64,000 bases of DNA from Rhynchopus euleeides. Its lineage: Eukaryota > Euglenozoa > Diplonemea > Diplonemida > Diplonemidae. Shown in pieces: positions 1 through 11,256 of this stretch. Numbering within the stretch: the first letter of the stretch is position 1; each line of letters opens with the position of its first letter. Location: NCBI GenBank assembly GCA_963210315.1, contig OY723314.1, forward strand, positions 1,116,001-1,180,000. The letters are read 5' to 3'. Made by a program: the position numbers and the translations under genes. Under the pieces are notes generated by a model. That model saw only the letters and a program-made list of their open reading frames with translations, was not told where the DNA came from and searched no databases.

Positions 1-3000
1 TGGCTGGAGGAGCTGCTGACGGTGCACCCGGATCTCGGGTACCGGGCAGAGCACGTCAACAGCATGCTGCTGGGGCTGCGGTTTGTTGTGCAGCGGGTGC
101 TGCGGCGTGTGGAGGCGACGCCACACGCGATCGAGGACTGGATGGCGGTGGACGACTGGTTCGAGCATCTGTGTGCAGGCTACCTCTTCACCTGCGACTG
201 CGTGGAGTATCAGATCGACACTGCGACGGGCGACCTTGTGTGCAAAGCAGATGGTGTGCCCATCGTTGAGAAGTACCACGAAGACATCACCGACGAGGAT
301 GTGCTGAGGAACCACGGGGCGAAGTACATGAGGCCGGCACTGTACTTCGGGATGAACCACGCGATGCGGACGATCGGGCTGTCGAAGGAAGCGCGGGAGT
401 CGGCGGCAGGCAGCGTGTTCGAGCTTGAGCCTGCACCGGCACAGCTGCACGTGGTCGAGACGTTCCAGCCGCTGATGACGAAGCTGACGCGGCTCATCCG
501 GAGCCGGCGTCCGAGCCTGACGACGGTGTTCCGCGGGATCAACGTGAATGTGTCGGCGCAGTACAAGGTGGGGACGTCGGTGGTGTGGAACGCCTTCACG
601 TCGACGACGCGGGAGCAGGATGTGGCGAAGACCTTCATGTACGGGAAGGCGGGTACGTTCTTTGTGATTGTGGCGAAGCAAGGTGCGGCGGAGGTGGGGT
701 TCGCAAGCGTGTTCCCGCAGGAGGCGGAGCTGCTGTACGACAGCAACATCGAGTTCCGGGTGCAGTGGAAGCTGTCCCCGACGCTGCTGCGCATGGTGGG
801 GCAGCCCTTCGATGTGATTGTGATGCAGGAGGTGGCTGGCCACAACAACAACAACAATGGCAACAGCGATGCCAGCACCGCTGTGCCGACACAGGGGCAT
901 ACACATCCGGATGATGTGGCAGACCAGGTTGAGGCGGTGCGGCAGGTGCTGCAGCACACGGCATCGCTCTTCGCGGAGTTCCTGGACGGCTACGTGGAGG
1001 GGAGGGTCGGTGACGACACACATGTGGCGGAGTTGGAGACGAGGATGCTGCTGCACGAGGTGGACAAGTGGCTGGCGGCAGACGGGGATGCGGAGGAGGG
1101 GGCGGGGGCGGGGACGAGGGAGACGCCGCGGGACCCGCTGTGCCTGGTCGGGGACGGAGGCACCGGGAAGACATCTGCGGCGGTTGCGGTTCTGTGCCAC
1201 CTGCTGCAGGAGAAGAAGGCAGGCGGGGTGGTGCCACAGAGGAAGAAGCCCGTGTTCCCTGTCTTTGTGGCGCTCCCGGCGATTGGCGTGGGCGCTGTTA
1301 CAACACGCGGCGGGATCGACGACTTCATCCGGAACTCCTTCGGGTTGGAGGAGGCTGCGTTGGAGCACCTGAGCAGTGTGTACGACGTTGTGGTGGTCCT
1401 GGACTCGCTGGACGAGGTGGGGCTGACGCAGGAGCATTTGAGCGGGGCGTACAAAGAGAGTGGCGGGCAAGGGATGCTGCGGCTGCACCCGTGGTGTGCG
1501 AAGCAGTGCAGCGTGATTGTGACGACGCGTGGTGAATACCTGAAAAGCGTGGGGCACACGGCATCGCAGGTGTGTGGTGAAAAGACGAGGGCGCTCTACA
1601 TGCAACCGTTCACGCAGGCAGACGCAGTGACGTACATCAGCAAGGTGCGTGCGGCACAGGTGGCGAAGGCGGAGCAACAGCGGGTGGATGCGTGCTTCAA
1701 TGCGAACCATCAGCGACAGCTGGCTGCCATAGTGTGCGACACATGCGGTGCAGCTGATGCAACGGTGCCGCTCAGCCACCGAGCCCTGGTGGTGTCGATT
1801 GTGGAGAGGGCGTGGGTGCTGGCGGGTGGTGACGACGACAGCACTGGAGGAACCGCCAGCACCGCCGCACCGACACACACAACAACGGCAGCGGGCCAAC
1901 AGGCAGAGAATAATCACTCGGCTGCTGTCGAGGGTGCTTCTGCAGGCAACTTGCAAGAAAGGGTGCCGGGAACCGGACAGTGGTGTGTGCAGGCTGCAGC
2001 CGAGGCGGTGATGTCAGCGCTGGAAGGCAGAGGTGGCAGCACGCCGCTTGCTGCAGCGCCATCGGTGCCGCTGCGTGTCGTGCTTGTGGCGCTGTCGCAG
2101 CAGGCGGGGTTCTTGGAGTGGCGGGAAGCGGCGCTGCTGCGTGCGGCCAAGGGCACATCGCCGCCGGAGGACGTGGCAGCGGAGCCAATTCCCCCACACA
2201 CAGTCGGAGACGTGGAGATGGCGGTGCTGTCGCAGCTTCGCAACCCCTTCCTGCTTCACATGGCGTGTTACGCGCAGCGAGACCTGTCGACGACCACCCA
2301 GGCACACCAGTGCCTGAGTGATGTCGCGGTGTACGAGGCGTACCTGCAGAAGTACGTGGAGGTGGAGTTGCGTCAGTTGCGTCAGGGGGCGGCTGGAGCA
2401 GCGCGCGTGGAGGAGGTGCTGCAGGTGGGCGAACTGATTGCGTGTGCGATGCTGGAGGCACAGACGTGGCAGGGAGTGCTGGGCACAGAGCGGGCACGCC
2501 TGTCGAAGGAGGACAACGTGGGCCCCTCAGAGGCGGACGAGGCATTCCGGCTGCTGCCGTTCCGTGTCGAAAGCTTCGAGGATGACAGCAGCGCGTTTAC
2601 ATTCCGTCACAAGACGCTTGGGGAGTTCCTTGTGGCGCGCCGGCTGTCACGGAAGGGCGGGGCTGACACGCTTGGGTCCAAAGTGCGCAGGGCCTTCAGC
2701 CAGGATGCGCCCAACGTGCTGCAGTACTTTGCGGACACAGTGCTCTCTCGTGGAGGCGACGCCCGTGACACAAAGGTGTCAGACGAACTGATTCCACTGG
2801 TCCTGGGAAGCCGTCATGCGAGTGGCGGGGACACGGCGTCCCTCATGGCTGCTTCCAATGCGATGGCACTGGCTGCCCGCACGCGATACGTGTTCGGCTG
2901 CGATCTCACGGGCGTGCTTCTGCGCGACAGCGATGTGCGCCACGCTCGCCTGTGCGGGACTGTGCTGACGGAGACCCGCTTCCACAACTGCTGGCTGGAT

Positions 3001-4815
3001 TACGCAATGTTCTCGAAGAGCGATCTCACACGTTCTGACTGGACAGGCTGCTCCTTCGGCGCACCTCTCCCGCCTCTGTTGGGCCACACCGAGCCCGTGT
3101 TCGCCGTTGCTGTCACCCCAGACGGATCGAAGATCATCTCAGGATCCCGCGACAACAGCGTTCGAGTGTGGGATGCATCAACAGGCAAGGAGTTGCAGAA
3201 GCTTGAAGGCCACACCTCCTCTGTGAACGCCGTTGCTGTCACCCCAGACGGATCGAAGATCATCTCAGGATCCTTCGACGACAGCGTTCGAGTGTGGGAT
3301 GCATCAACAGGCAAGGAGTTGCAGAAGCTTGAAGGCCACACCGAGTCTGTGAACGCCGTTGCTGTCATCCCAGACGGATCGAAGATCATCTCAGGATCCC
3401 GCGACAACAGCGTTCGAGTGTGGGATGCATCAACAGGCAAGGAGTTGCAGAAGCTTGAAGGCCACACCTCCTGGGTGAAAGCCGTTGCTGTCACCCCAGA
3501 CGGATCGAAGATCATCTCAGGATCCCGCGACAACAGTGTTCGAGTGTGGGATGCATCAACAGGCAAGGAGTTGCAGAAGCTTGAAGGCCACACCTCCTCT
3601 GTGGACGCCGTTGCTGTCACCCCAGACGGATCGAAGATCATCTCAGGATCCTCCGACGAGAGCGTTCGAGTGTAGGATGCATCAACAGGCAAGGAGTTGC
3701 AGAAGCTTGAAGGCCACACCTCCTCTGTGAACGCCGTTGCTGTCACCCCAGACGGATCGAAGATCATCTCAGGATCCTCCGACCACAGCGTTCGAGTGTG
3801 GGATGCATCAACAGGCAAGGAGTTGCAGAAGCTTGAAGGCCACACCTCCTCTGTGAACGCCGTTGCTGTCACCCCAGACGGATCGAAGATCATCTCAGGA
3901 TCCTACGACGAGAGCGTTCGAGTGTGGGATGCATCAACAGGCAAGGAGTTGCAGAAGCTTGAAGGCCACACCGAGTCTGTGTTGGCCGTTGCTGTCACCC
4001 CAGACGGATCGAAGATTATCTCAGGATCCTACGACGACAGCGTTCGAGTGTGGGATGCATCAACAGGCAAGGAGTTGCAGAAGCTTGAAGGCCACACCTC
4101 CTGGGTGTCCGCCGTTGCTGTCACCCCAGACGGATCGAAGATCATCTCAGGATCCCTCGACAACAGCGTTCGAGTGTGGGATGCATCAACAGGCAAGGAG
4201 TTGCAGAAGCTTGAAGGCCACACCTCCTCTGTGCACGCCGTTGCTGTCACCCCAGACGGATCGAAGATCATCTCAGGATCCCGCGACAACAGCGTTCGAG
4301 TGTGGGATGCATCAACAGGCAAGGAGTTGCAGAAGCTTGAAGGCCACACCTCCTCTGTGAACGCCGTTGCTGTCACCCCAGACGGATCGAAGATCATCTC
4401 AGGATCCCGCGACAACAGCGTTCGAGTGTGGGATGCATCAACAGGCAAGGAGTTGCAGAAGCTTGAAGGCCACACCTCCTCTGTGAACGCCGTTGCTGTC
4501 ACCCCAGACGGATCGAAGATCATCTCAGGATCCCGCGACAACAGCGTTCGAGTGTGGGATGCATCAACAGGCAAGGAGTTGCAGAAGCTTGAAGGGCATA
4601 CCAGCTTCATGCCCGACATGGCTGTGACGTCATGCGGACCCCAGATCATCGGCGTTTCTGACAACGGAGGCCGCATCTGTGCAGGTACATGGCGTCTGTC
4701 GGCTGTGCTGAGCGCGACCCCCATCGTGCCTGTGCCGTTTGTATGCAGAGGGCTCGACACGGTGATGCCACCCGCTGTGCGCGCTCTTCTTGGTGGCGCC
4801 TCTACTGATCTGTAG
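1..4815 (+). CDS. ART-NACHT-WD40 receptor-like protein, 5' partial, with one in-frame stop
   Basis: Frame 1 is open from the window edge, so the start is missing. Residue numbers count from base 1. An ADP-ribosyltransferase fold comes first, with the R-S-E signature visible: Arg178 in FRGINV, Ser201 in FTSTT, and Glu241/Glu243 in QEAEL. A NACHT-type NTPase follows, with Walker A GDGGTGKT at 384-391 and Walker B VVVVLDSLDE ending at 472. A helical region leads to a short stretch resembling pentapeptide repeats (nt about 2900-3060). Twelve near-identical 42-residue WD40 units (nt 3082-4593) and a degenerate thirteenth complete the protein. A TAG at 3673-3675 replaces the TGG of the conserved VRVWDAS in the fifth unit. 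The frame is otherwise open to a TAG at 4813-4815. The layout is that of NOD-like receptors: effector, switch, ligand-sensing propeller. The role in immunity or recognition is inferred. Confidence refers to the domain calls. Confidence 0.85.
3082..4593 (+). repeat. 12 x 126-bp tandem WD40-coding repeat
   Basis: Twelve consecutive units of exactly 126 bp follow the pattern GHTxxVxAVAVTPDGSKIISGSxDxSVRVWDASTGKELQKLE (wildcards marked x). Nearly all changes fall in five codons. The two after GHT read EP, SS, ES, SS or SW; the one before AVAV reads F, N, K, D, L, S or H; the two around the conserved Asp read R/F/S/Y/L and N/D/E/H. Exceptions are few, such as ACC to ATC in unit 3, AGC to AGT in unit 4, ATC to ATT in unit 8, and the nonsense change in unit 5. 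Units 11 and 12 look identical. This indicates recent amplification or gene conversion. Confidence 0.95.
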
Positions 4816-6068
4816 CCTGCATCGTGTCGCACGCTGACATCACGCCTGCTCCCCTCTCCCCCCAAGCCTGCATGTCCAATACGGCCGATTCCCGCCCGAT
4901 TTTTGAGAGTTGGAGGGTTGCCTTACTTTCCCTTAGGAATATGGCCTGAATGGTTCATCGGTACCCCATGGCAAAAATGACCCCACTACGATCCGCGCCG
5001 ATACCAAATATTCAAAAGAACCGGGATTTGGAGAACCCGTGGGGGTCCTACTGGGTGGGGTGGGCTGGTGTGGCTGCCTCCCGGTCACATCTTCCTGGCC
5101 AGCCCTGGATCAGACACACATTTCCTGGATGAAACTCGGCTCGTACACCACCAAAATGACCACACTACGATCAGCACAAGTTCCAAACGTTCAAAAAAAA
5201 ACGGCGATTTGAAAACCCGAGAGGGCCACTGGGTGGGTAGGCGGCGTGGGACTGGGTATGTGCCAGTCACCTTCTCCTGTCCCCGAACCAGATCCACATT
5301 GCATGGTTAAACTTGGCACCGATGCCCACAAAATGACCCCACTACGATCCGCACGGATTTCGAAAAGCGTCACTTCCCAGGAGGCGAAAATTGCACAGGG
5401 GAACTTGTTTTTGAGTCACTTTTGTGACGTCAGGTCCCTGAAGCTGAATGGAGATCGCCTATTTTCAGGGTGGGGCTCCTCATACGTCATATTCAGCCCA
5501 AACCCGTGCAGCTAGGGTGCAGGGTCGGCGGAAGCGCACAGGCACCGGCAACAGAGCGGGTTTGCGCCCGCCGCCTCCCCACCCCAGGCGCACTGTGTGC
5601 CTGTAAATAGCCGACTCCCGACTCCCGGACCCAAACCTTATTTACAGGCATGCCTCCCCCCCGTGGTGGGCGACATCCACAAGGTGCTCCCTCACGCTTG
5701 CCAGTGTGTGGGCTGTCAGCACCATCTCCCTGTGGACCGCAGCTCTACCACATGGCTTGCAGCATTACGTGATGTGTGCCTTCTGCCCCCTCTTGTGCAC
5801 AGCTGACCTTGTGCGTGTGTTTGTGTGAATCAGCAATTGTCACAGTGGTCATCATCAGGTCAGCCCGTCCAGATAGCTGCAATACTGCCTGGGCTAGGGC
5901 TGAACCGCCGATGTTGCAGTGTACGTGTTTTGCAAGGGGCGTCGGTTTGATGAGCGATCGGAAACTTCACTTTTCTCCGGTGTGGAAGACTTCGGGAGAC
6001 TGCTGCTGTATCTTACACAGGCATCTCACATTCCATCACATCATGTGCTGTGTGCAATGCCCCCCCCC
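4816..6068. repeat. Intergenic; degenerate ~177-bp tandem repeat at about 4970-5365
   Basis: No gene is visible. The phrase aaaatgaccccactacgatc recurs with small changes at about 4974, 5152 and 5330, giving two full and one partial copy of a diverged unit of about 177 bp. The rest up to 6068 shows no recognisable structure. Confidence 0.6.
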
Positions 6069-6076
6069 CCCTAGGG

Positions 6077-6520
6077 CAGTGGTGGCAGCGTACGGCCGTA
6101 CGGTACGCGTACGCGTACGCGTACGCCGTACGCACTTTCTGAAAATCGCGCTGCGTACGCGTACGCAGATTTTGCGTACGGCTGGTATTCCAGGTCTCTC
6201 AGCACACAGTAGGCCACCCAGCGGGTGGCTGGGCCCTGGCCTTTGCTCTTGCCTTTCACAGATGGTTCCTTGCCGCGCACGTGGCGAATAACTCGCAACA
6301 CCTGCAAGTACACCCGCAAGCATACTGCAAAAGGTACCACTTCCGACTGGAAGGCTCCAAGGCTGCCCCTGGTACACCTGAGTTCGACTGTCGGATTTGG
6401 TGTTCGGCCATGGCCGTCTCCTGTGCTCCATAGACTGCCGTACGCAGCGCCGTACGCGTACGCGTACGCCGTACGCACTTTTTGAAAATCACGCTGCGTA
6501 CGCGTACGCAGCCACCACTG
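6077..6520. mobile_element. hAT-like non-autonomous DNA element with 8-bp target duplication
   Basis: The 444-bp element begins CAGTGGTGGCAGCGTACG and ends with the inverse, CGTACGCAGCCACCACTG. It is flanked on both sides by CCCTAGGG (6069-6076 and 6521-6528). An 8-bp duplication and CA-starting inverted ends are typical of the hAT superfamily. Just inside each end lies a dense array of GTACGC and its inverse, giving strongly self-complementary arms. It has no coding capacity. It sits against the outer end of the foldback element that follows. Confidence 0.85.
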
Positions 6521-6523
6521 CCC

Positions 6524-7671
6524 TAGGGGGGGTCAAATGGGGGTGACAAACACGATTTTTCAAAAAACCGGCGCAGAGGCCCCAAAGCCCCCGTAAACCC
6601 TCCAAACCCCCCCAGATCGGTCCGGAAACCCATCGAACCCCACTTTTCCACCATTCCGGGCACCTCAGGTGCCCGAATTGGGGTACCTAAATTTTGTGCC
6701 ACCGTTTGGTACCGTACAGTGCCACTGTGTGGGAGGTTGGAAAAGAAAATGCCCCAACACACCACATCTGAGGGTTGCAATGCATGTTGCTTGCCAACCA
6801 CGTCATCCGGTGGGTGTCAGGCGCTATGTAGGTGGCATCAGCCAGGTCTTCGATGTGTTCTGGCTTGTATATGTACCTCCCTGTCACCATGCACCGGGAG
6901 GCTGCCTGTAGGTACGGAACAAGTCCAGATGGTCGTGTGATTCCTGTGCAGCAGTGCTCCACAACCGGGATGTGTTGACAACGACTGTTGCAACACGAGC
7001 TGTACATTCCGGGAACACACGAAGTGCGCTGTCGTGGTACCCATTGTGCAGAATTGGTAGTTGCTGCGGTCTACTTTGCCTGGCCCAAGAGCACTGGTAC
7101 TGAACGGTGCAATATGCGTGGCGAGGTGAATGCAACGGAAGCGCGCAAAGTCAATACAGCTCTCGGATGGCGGGTGGTGGTGCCACTAGTGTGTGACGTT
7201 CACTCGAGGATACAACGCATCACAATGAATCAGCAACCGTGGACCGAGTACAATACGCTCTCTGTGGCTGGTGTGGGGGACAAAGGCAGTGCCTGTGCCG
7301 CAGGCAGGGAGGTACATATACAAGCCAGAACACATCGAAGACCTGGCTGATGCCACCTACATAGCGCCTGACGCCCACCGGATGACGTGGTTGGCAAGCA
7401 ACATGCATTGCAACCCTCAGATGTGGTGTGTTGGGGCATTTTCTTTTCCAACCTCCCACACAGTGGCACTGTACGGTACCAAACGGTGGCACAAAATTTA
7501 GGTACCCCAATTCGGGCACCTGAGGTGCCCGGAATGGTGGAAAAGTGGGGTTCGATGGGTTTCCGGACCGATCTGGGGGGGTTTGGAGGGTTTACGGGGG
7601 CTTTGGGGCCTCTGCGCCGGTTTTTTGAAAAATCGTGTTTATCCACGTAAAAGGGGGGGCATTTGACCCCC
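6524..7671. mobile_element. Foldback element with ~360-bp inverted arms
   Basis: The left arm (6524-6883) is repeated in inverse orientation at 7305-7671 with only small differences, including about 17 extra bases near the right tip. A 421-bp unique centre (6884-7304) separates them. Both tips read TAGGGGGGGTCAAATG going inward. There is no coding capacity. Long arms with a non-coding centre fit a foldback or non-autonomous DNA transposon; the superfamily is unknown because one flank is occupied by the hAT-like element. Confidence 0.85.
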
Positions 7672-8232
7672 CCTACCCCCCCCCCCCCCTCACCACCCCC
7701 CCCACCACGGACTAGTCGGGCAGTGACGGGTGGGGTCGACTAGTCGGGACGACGGGTGAAAACTCGACAGGCGGCACCCGTCGACTCGACGGGTGAACCT
7801 GCTGAAACGACGGGTGTTCCAGCCATTTCCTGTTGATATGGGCCAATTTCCATTGAAAACTAGGGGAGTACCTTGCATGGCATCAGGTTATTTTTCACGC
7901 CGAGCTATCTTCCCTGCACAGACCCACCCCCCCATTACTTTCCATTTACAATTCCTACTTGATGGGGCCTCAAGTGCATGTGCGACGGCTGTTCTCGTGG
8001 ATTTTCATTGTTCGAGGGATCTTGACTCTGACAAACTGTGTCAGTTTGACAGAGCAACCTACTTCATGAAGGTGATCACTTTTCTGCCAGGCAAATTTTC
8101 GCCCCAGCCCCCAACCCTTGCACAACCCACAAGGCAGTCTCCAAGATACCGTACCCTCATCACCACCCAGGCCAAGATACCCCAAGATACCATCATCACC
8201 ACCCAGGCCACCCAGACGAGCCACACCAATCA

Positions 8233-9201
8233 ATGCCAGCGGCAAAGCGTACTGCAGCGCAGGCCCTCGCCAGCGCTGTGGACATGACGGTGTTTGTACG
8301 TGCTTGGATCAACACGTACGTTGTCGAGCGTGATGCTGATGGGTTGAGCCACATGACCCTGAAGCAGCTTCTCGGCAAGCTGACGGATACTACCATCAAG
8401 TCGACTGATCCCATCATCAGTCTTGCCCTGTACAAAAAGTATGAGAAGCTGGGGGGTGGGGTGATCAGCAAGTCGACCGCGCTGAAGGATGGTCGCACGA
8501 TGTACGCTGCCCGTGTCAATAGCGGGTCAGACATCGAGTTTGTCGGGTTGGGCCTCCGGAAGAGCAACGGGAAGGACCACCCGACAGGGCTCAAGGAGAT
8601 GGCCGACGCCTGCCCCGCGGCACCTATCGGTACCGCTGCAGCTATGGTGAAGCTGTACGAGGCGGAGAAGAAACAGGCACAGAAGACCCAGCAGAAGACC
8701 GGGCCACCGAAGGCCAACAAGGTGGCCTACCCCCAGTTCTCGGGGGCTCGCAAGAAGGAGGGCGCCAACCTGTACTACGCCTTCGCAGTGGAGGTGGGGT
8801 TTGCGCAGCTCCTCAGCTGTTCCCAGAACGGCCACCAGGTGACGCTCTCGTGGACACGCCTGCGGAAGACTAATGATCTTCCGAAGGGCGAGTACTCCAC
8901 GGTCCTCATCATCCCGCCAGAGTGCCTGCTCAATCTGCAGGTCAAGGCAGAGGCGCGTGATGAGGACGGCATCATTTCCGTCAAGTGTCCGTTGCTGACC
9001 AAGCAAGGTTCAGCAATGGACACGACAGCAAGTGATGGCAGCAAGTGGAAGCTGCTGATGGGGGACGATGATGATGATGAAGAAGATGGTGGGGATGAGG
9101 GCACCGAAGATGATGGTGGAGACGGCAGTGATGGCGGGGATGCCAACGCCGACACCATCGGCGACTCCACGCCGACCGTGTTCCACAGTGCAGACCTTTG
9201 A
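8233..9201 (+). CDS. Transposon-encoded protein 1, unknown function, acidic C-terminus
   Basis: The 322-residue reading frame starts at the ATG at 8233. It is the upstream gene of the element. The middle is mixed and folded-looking; the last ~60 residues are very acidic (runs of Asp, Glu and Gly). I do not recognise the family. Its decayed homologue in the nested copy (about 13190-13640, minus) shows that it belongs to the element and is not a host gene. In two-gene elements such as En/Spm, the second protein binds the subterminal motifs; that role is only a suggestion here. The stop lies about 170 bp before the next start, with an intron-like gtaaat...ttgcag stretch (about 9275-9365) between them. 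Confidence 0.7.
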   Translation: MPAAKRTAAQALASAVDMTVFVRAWINTYVVERDADGLSHMTLKQLLGKLTDTTIKSTDPIISLALYKKYEKLGGGVISKSTALKDGRTMYAARVNSGSDIEFVGLGLRKSNGKDHPTGLKEMADACPAAPIGTAAAMVKLYEAEKKQAQKTQQKTGPPKANKVAYPQFSGARKKEGANLYYAFAVEVGFAQLLSCSQNGHQVTLSWTRLRKTNDLPKGEYSTVLIIPPECLLNLQVKAEARDEDGIISVKCPLLTKQGSAMDTTASDGSKWKLLMGDDDDDEEDGGDEGTEDDGGDGSDGGDANADTIGDSTPTVFHSADL

Positions 9202-9373
9202 GCGAGCCAGGAGGAGAGAAACATGATGCATCAGCGAAATACTGACAGCCCCAAGCCCCTGACCTCTGACCCTGGTAAATGATCACTTGTGCCTTTTTCT
9301 CTACGGTTTCAACATTTGGGTATCAACTAGCCACTATCAAAGCTGCACTCACTCTTCCATTGCAGGAGGCACC

Positions 9374-11224
9374 ATGCCGGTCGAGGAGGATATCCGCCTG
9401 GCCCTGGTGGGAGAAGGCCTGCGTGAGCACAGGTTCGATGCTCAGCTGTCTGGCCGCAAGTGTGGGGAGATGTCGAAAGCGTTGCGTCAGAAGGTGGCGG
9501 AGGCCGGGGAGAAACCCCCTCAACTCGGGCTCTCGCGAAAAACTGTCGCGAAGAAGGAAACCCCTCTGCGCGAAGAGGCTGAATACCGAAAGGGAAACCT
9601 GAGCGCGACGCTTTGCCACATCATTGATACATACCAGTTTCAGGTCGACAGCCCATTGGTAGTGATCTCGGCGGACGGGTACAACCCGGGATCTGGGAGC
9701 AGAACGTCGCGGGAACGGCTGGCCGTAGGCATTTTCGACGGTGCCTTCGCAACACGGTTGGTGACAGTTGCCGATAAGCAGAAGGACGAGTACAGAACGT
9801 GGTTCACGTTCAACTTCCTGAAGCAAATCGCAAGAGTGCAGAGAGGGGTTTTCGAAAAGGCGAACGTGATGTTTCGGCTCGCCGGCTTTAGGGTAGCAGG
9901 GGACCATCTTGAGCTGTGGTCGGCATTTAGTAAGATGGGGTCATCTTCGCACAGGAGCGCGTTTTGTACCACACCACGAAATGACTGGTTGAAACAGCTC
10001 CACGCCTGCCACAGGGCTAGCATCCAGGAACTTCATGAAGCTGGGTTTGAGAGCCTGTACGCAGGGGTGTTCACCTCCACAGCGTACACGATCACACCCC
10101 CCCTGCACGACATAAAAGGGGTCATCGCAATACTCGCAGAGATCTTGCCTGACGGACCTGCCGTGCAGAAGGCTGTCCTTGGCAGCTCAACGTGTTCCAA
10201 CATGACGGGAAACCAGGCCAGAGATGTTCTGAGTCGCTTACTCACCATTACCAAGACGAAGGGGGTGCAGCATCTACTCTGTATTGCAATGGAAATGCTT
10301 GTGCATTTCCGCTACAACGACATCCCCATCAAGTACCACCAGGAGGGAAAGTGCGCGAAAGAGTTCATCTTCTCGCTCATCGCAATGCACATCCTTGTGT
10401 TTGTCCTGGAGTGGGTGTCACCTGGGAGAACATCCGAGGGGCGTGGTGTTACATATATCCATTCGATGAGCCACTGGTTTGATCCAGAAGATGCACACCC
10501 CCTCGCCCTGAGTGACGAGGAACTGGAGAGGGGGAATGGCGTCTCCAAACGCCATGCCCTGAGGGTGACATCGCAGCAGACCGCCGAACGGGACCTGCTG
10601 CTCTTCGAAATGCAGAGGACCAAAGGCAAGGGGTGCGGCCTGCTGGACCAACCGAGCACCCCGACCCTCCTGAAGTTCGGCGCGATAAAGCTTTGCTGCT
10701 GTGTCACTGCGAGGAACGCTTGTTGGAAGGGAGCAACGGCAGCACTGCAGCGGAGACTCGAGTCCCTCGGCCTTGGATCTCACGTCACAAAAAGGGGGCG
10801 ATGGGGCCAACAATTTCTGGGCGACCCGGAAAACACCACTCCAAAGGCAACGCTGCTCGCATGCATCTGCAAGTCCAAATCCTGGGGCAACAGCGAGGAT
10901 GTGCCAGAAGTGCCAGAACCAACGCCATCCGGTACAGTGCCTGTGCAGCAGCATATCTGCATTGTGTGCTCCAAAGTTGTCCACACGAGAGAAGCACTGT
11001 TTGCGCATTATGATGCTGCACATCGGCCACAAAACAACGCGCCGTGTCAGACTTGCACTGTCACATGCCAGGAGTGCGGCAAACGGACAAAATCGAAGGG
11101 ACTGAGCCAGCACTACCTCAGTCACCATTCGCGCGTGCTGACACAAAAGCGTTGCTGTGTTTGTTTCGAGCTCTTTAAAACCACTGTAAAGCGCGACGAG
11201 CACATGAGATCCGCGCACCCGTAA
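9374..11224 (+). CDS. Putative transposase with three C-terminal C2H2 zinc fingers
   Basis: From the ATG at 9374 the protein has 616 residues. The frame extends upstream without an ATG across an intron-like stretch ending ttgcag at 9365, so this start is preferred. Three C2H2-type fingers end the protein: Cys pairs in ICIVC, CQEC and CCVC, followed by H-x4-H or H-x3/4-H pairs. Acidic positions that could form a DDE-type site are ISADGYN, VAGDHLEL and EELERGNG; this assignment is a guess from spacing and context. A second, broken copy lies inverted downstream. The position inside inverted ends and the repetition support a transposase. No named superfamily can be assigned by eye. Confidence 0.65.
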   Translation: MPVEEDIRLALVGEGLREHRFDAQLSGRKCGEMSKALRQKVAEAGEKPPQLGLSRKTVAKKETPLREEAEYRKGNLSATLCHIIDTYQFQVDSPLVVISADGYNPGSGSRTSRERLAVGIFDGAFATRLVTVADKQKDEYRTWFTFNFLKQIARVQRGVFEKANVMFRLAGFRVAGDHLELWSAFSKMGSSSHRSAFCTTPRNDWLKQLHACHRASIQELHEAGFESLYAGVFTSTAYTITPPLHDIKGVIAILAEILPDGPAVQKAVLGSSTCSNMTGNQARDVLSRLLTITKTKGVQHLLCIAMEMLVHFRYNDIPIKYHQEGKCAKEFIFSLIAMHILVFVLEWVSPGRTSEGRGVTYIHSMSHWFDPEDAHPLALSDEELERGNGVSKRHALRVTSQQTAERDLLLFEMQRTKGKGCGLLDQPSTPTLLKFGAIKLCCCVTARNACWKGATAALQRRLESLGLGSHVTKRGRWGQQFLGDPENTTPKATLLACICKSKSWGNSEDVPEVPEPTPSGTVPVQQHICIVCSKVVHTREALFAHYDAAHRPQNNAPCQTCTVTCQECGKRTKSKGLSQHYLSHHSRVLTQKRCCVCFELFKTTVKRDEHMRSAHP

Positions 11225-11256
11225 GTGAGGGGGGGGGGGGTGTTTGGCAGTTCAGG

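Noticed and set aside
8233..9201. Possibility that this is a host gene
   Set aside because: A decayed homologue lies at the matching place in the inverted transposon copy, so it belongs to the element.
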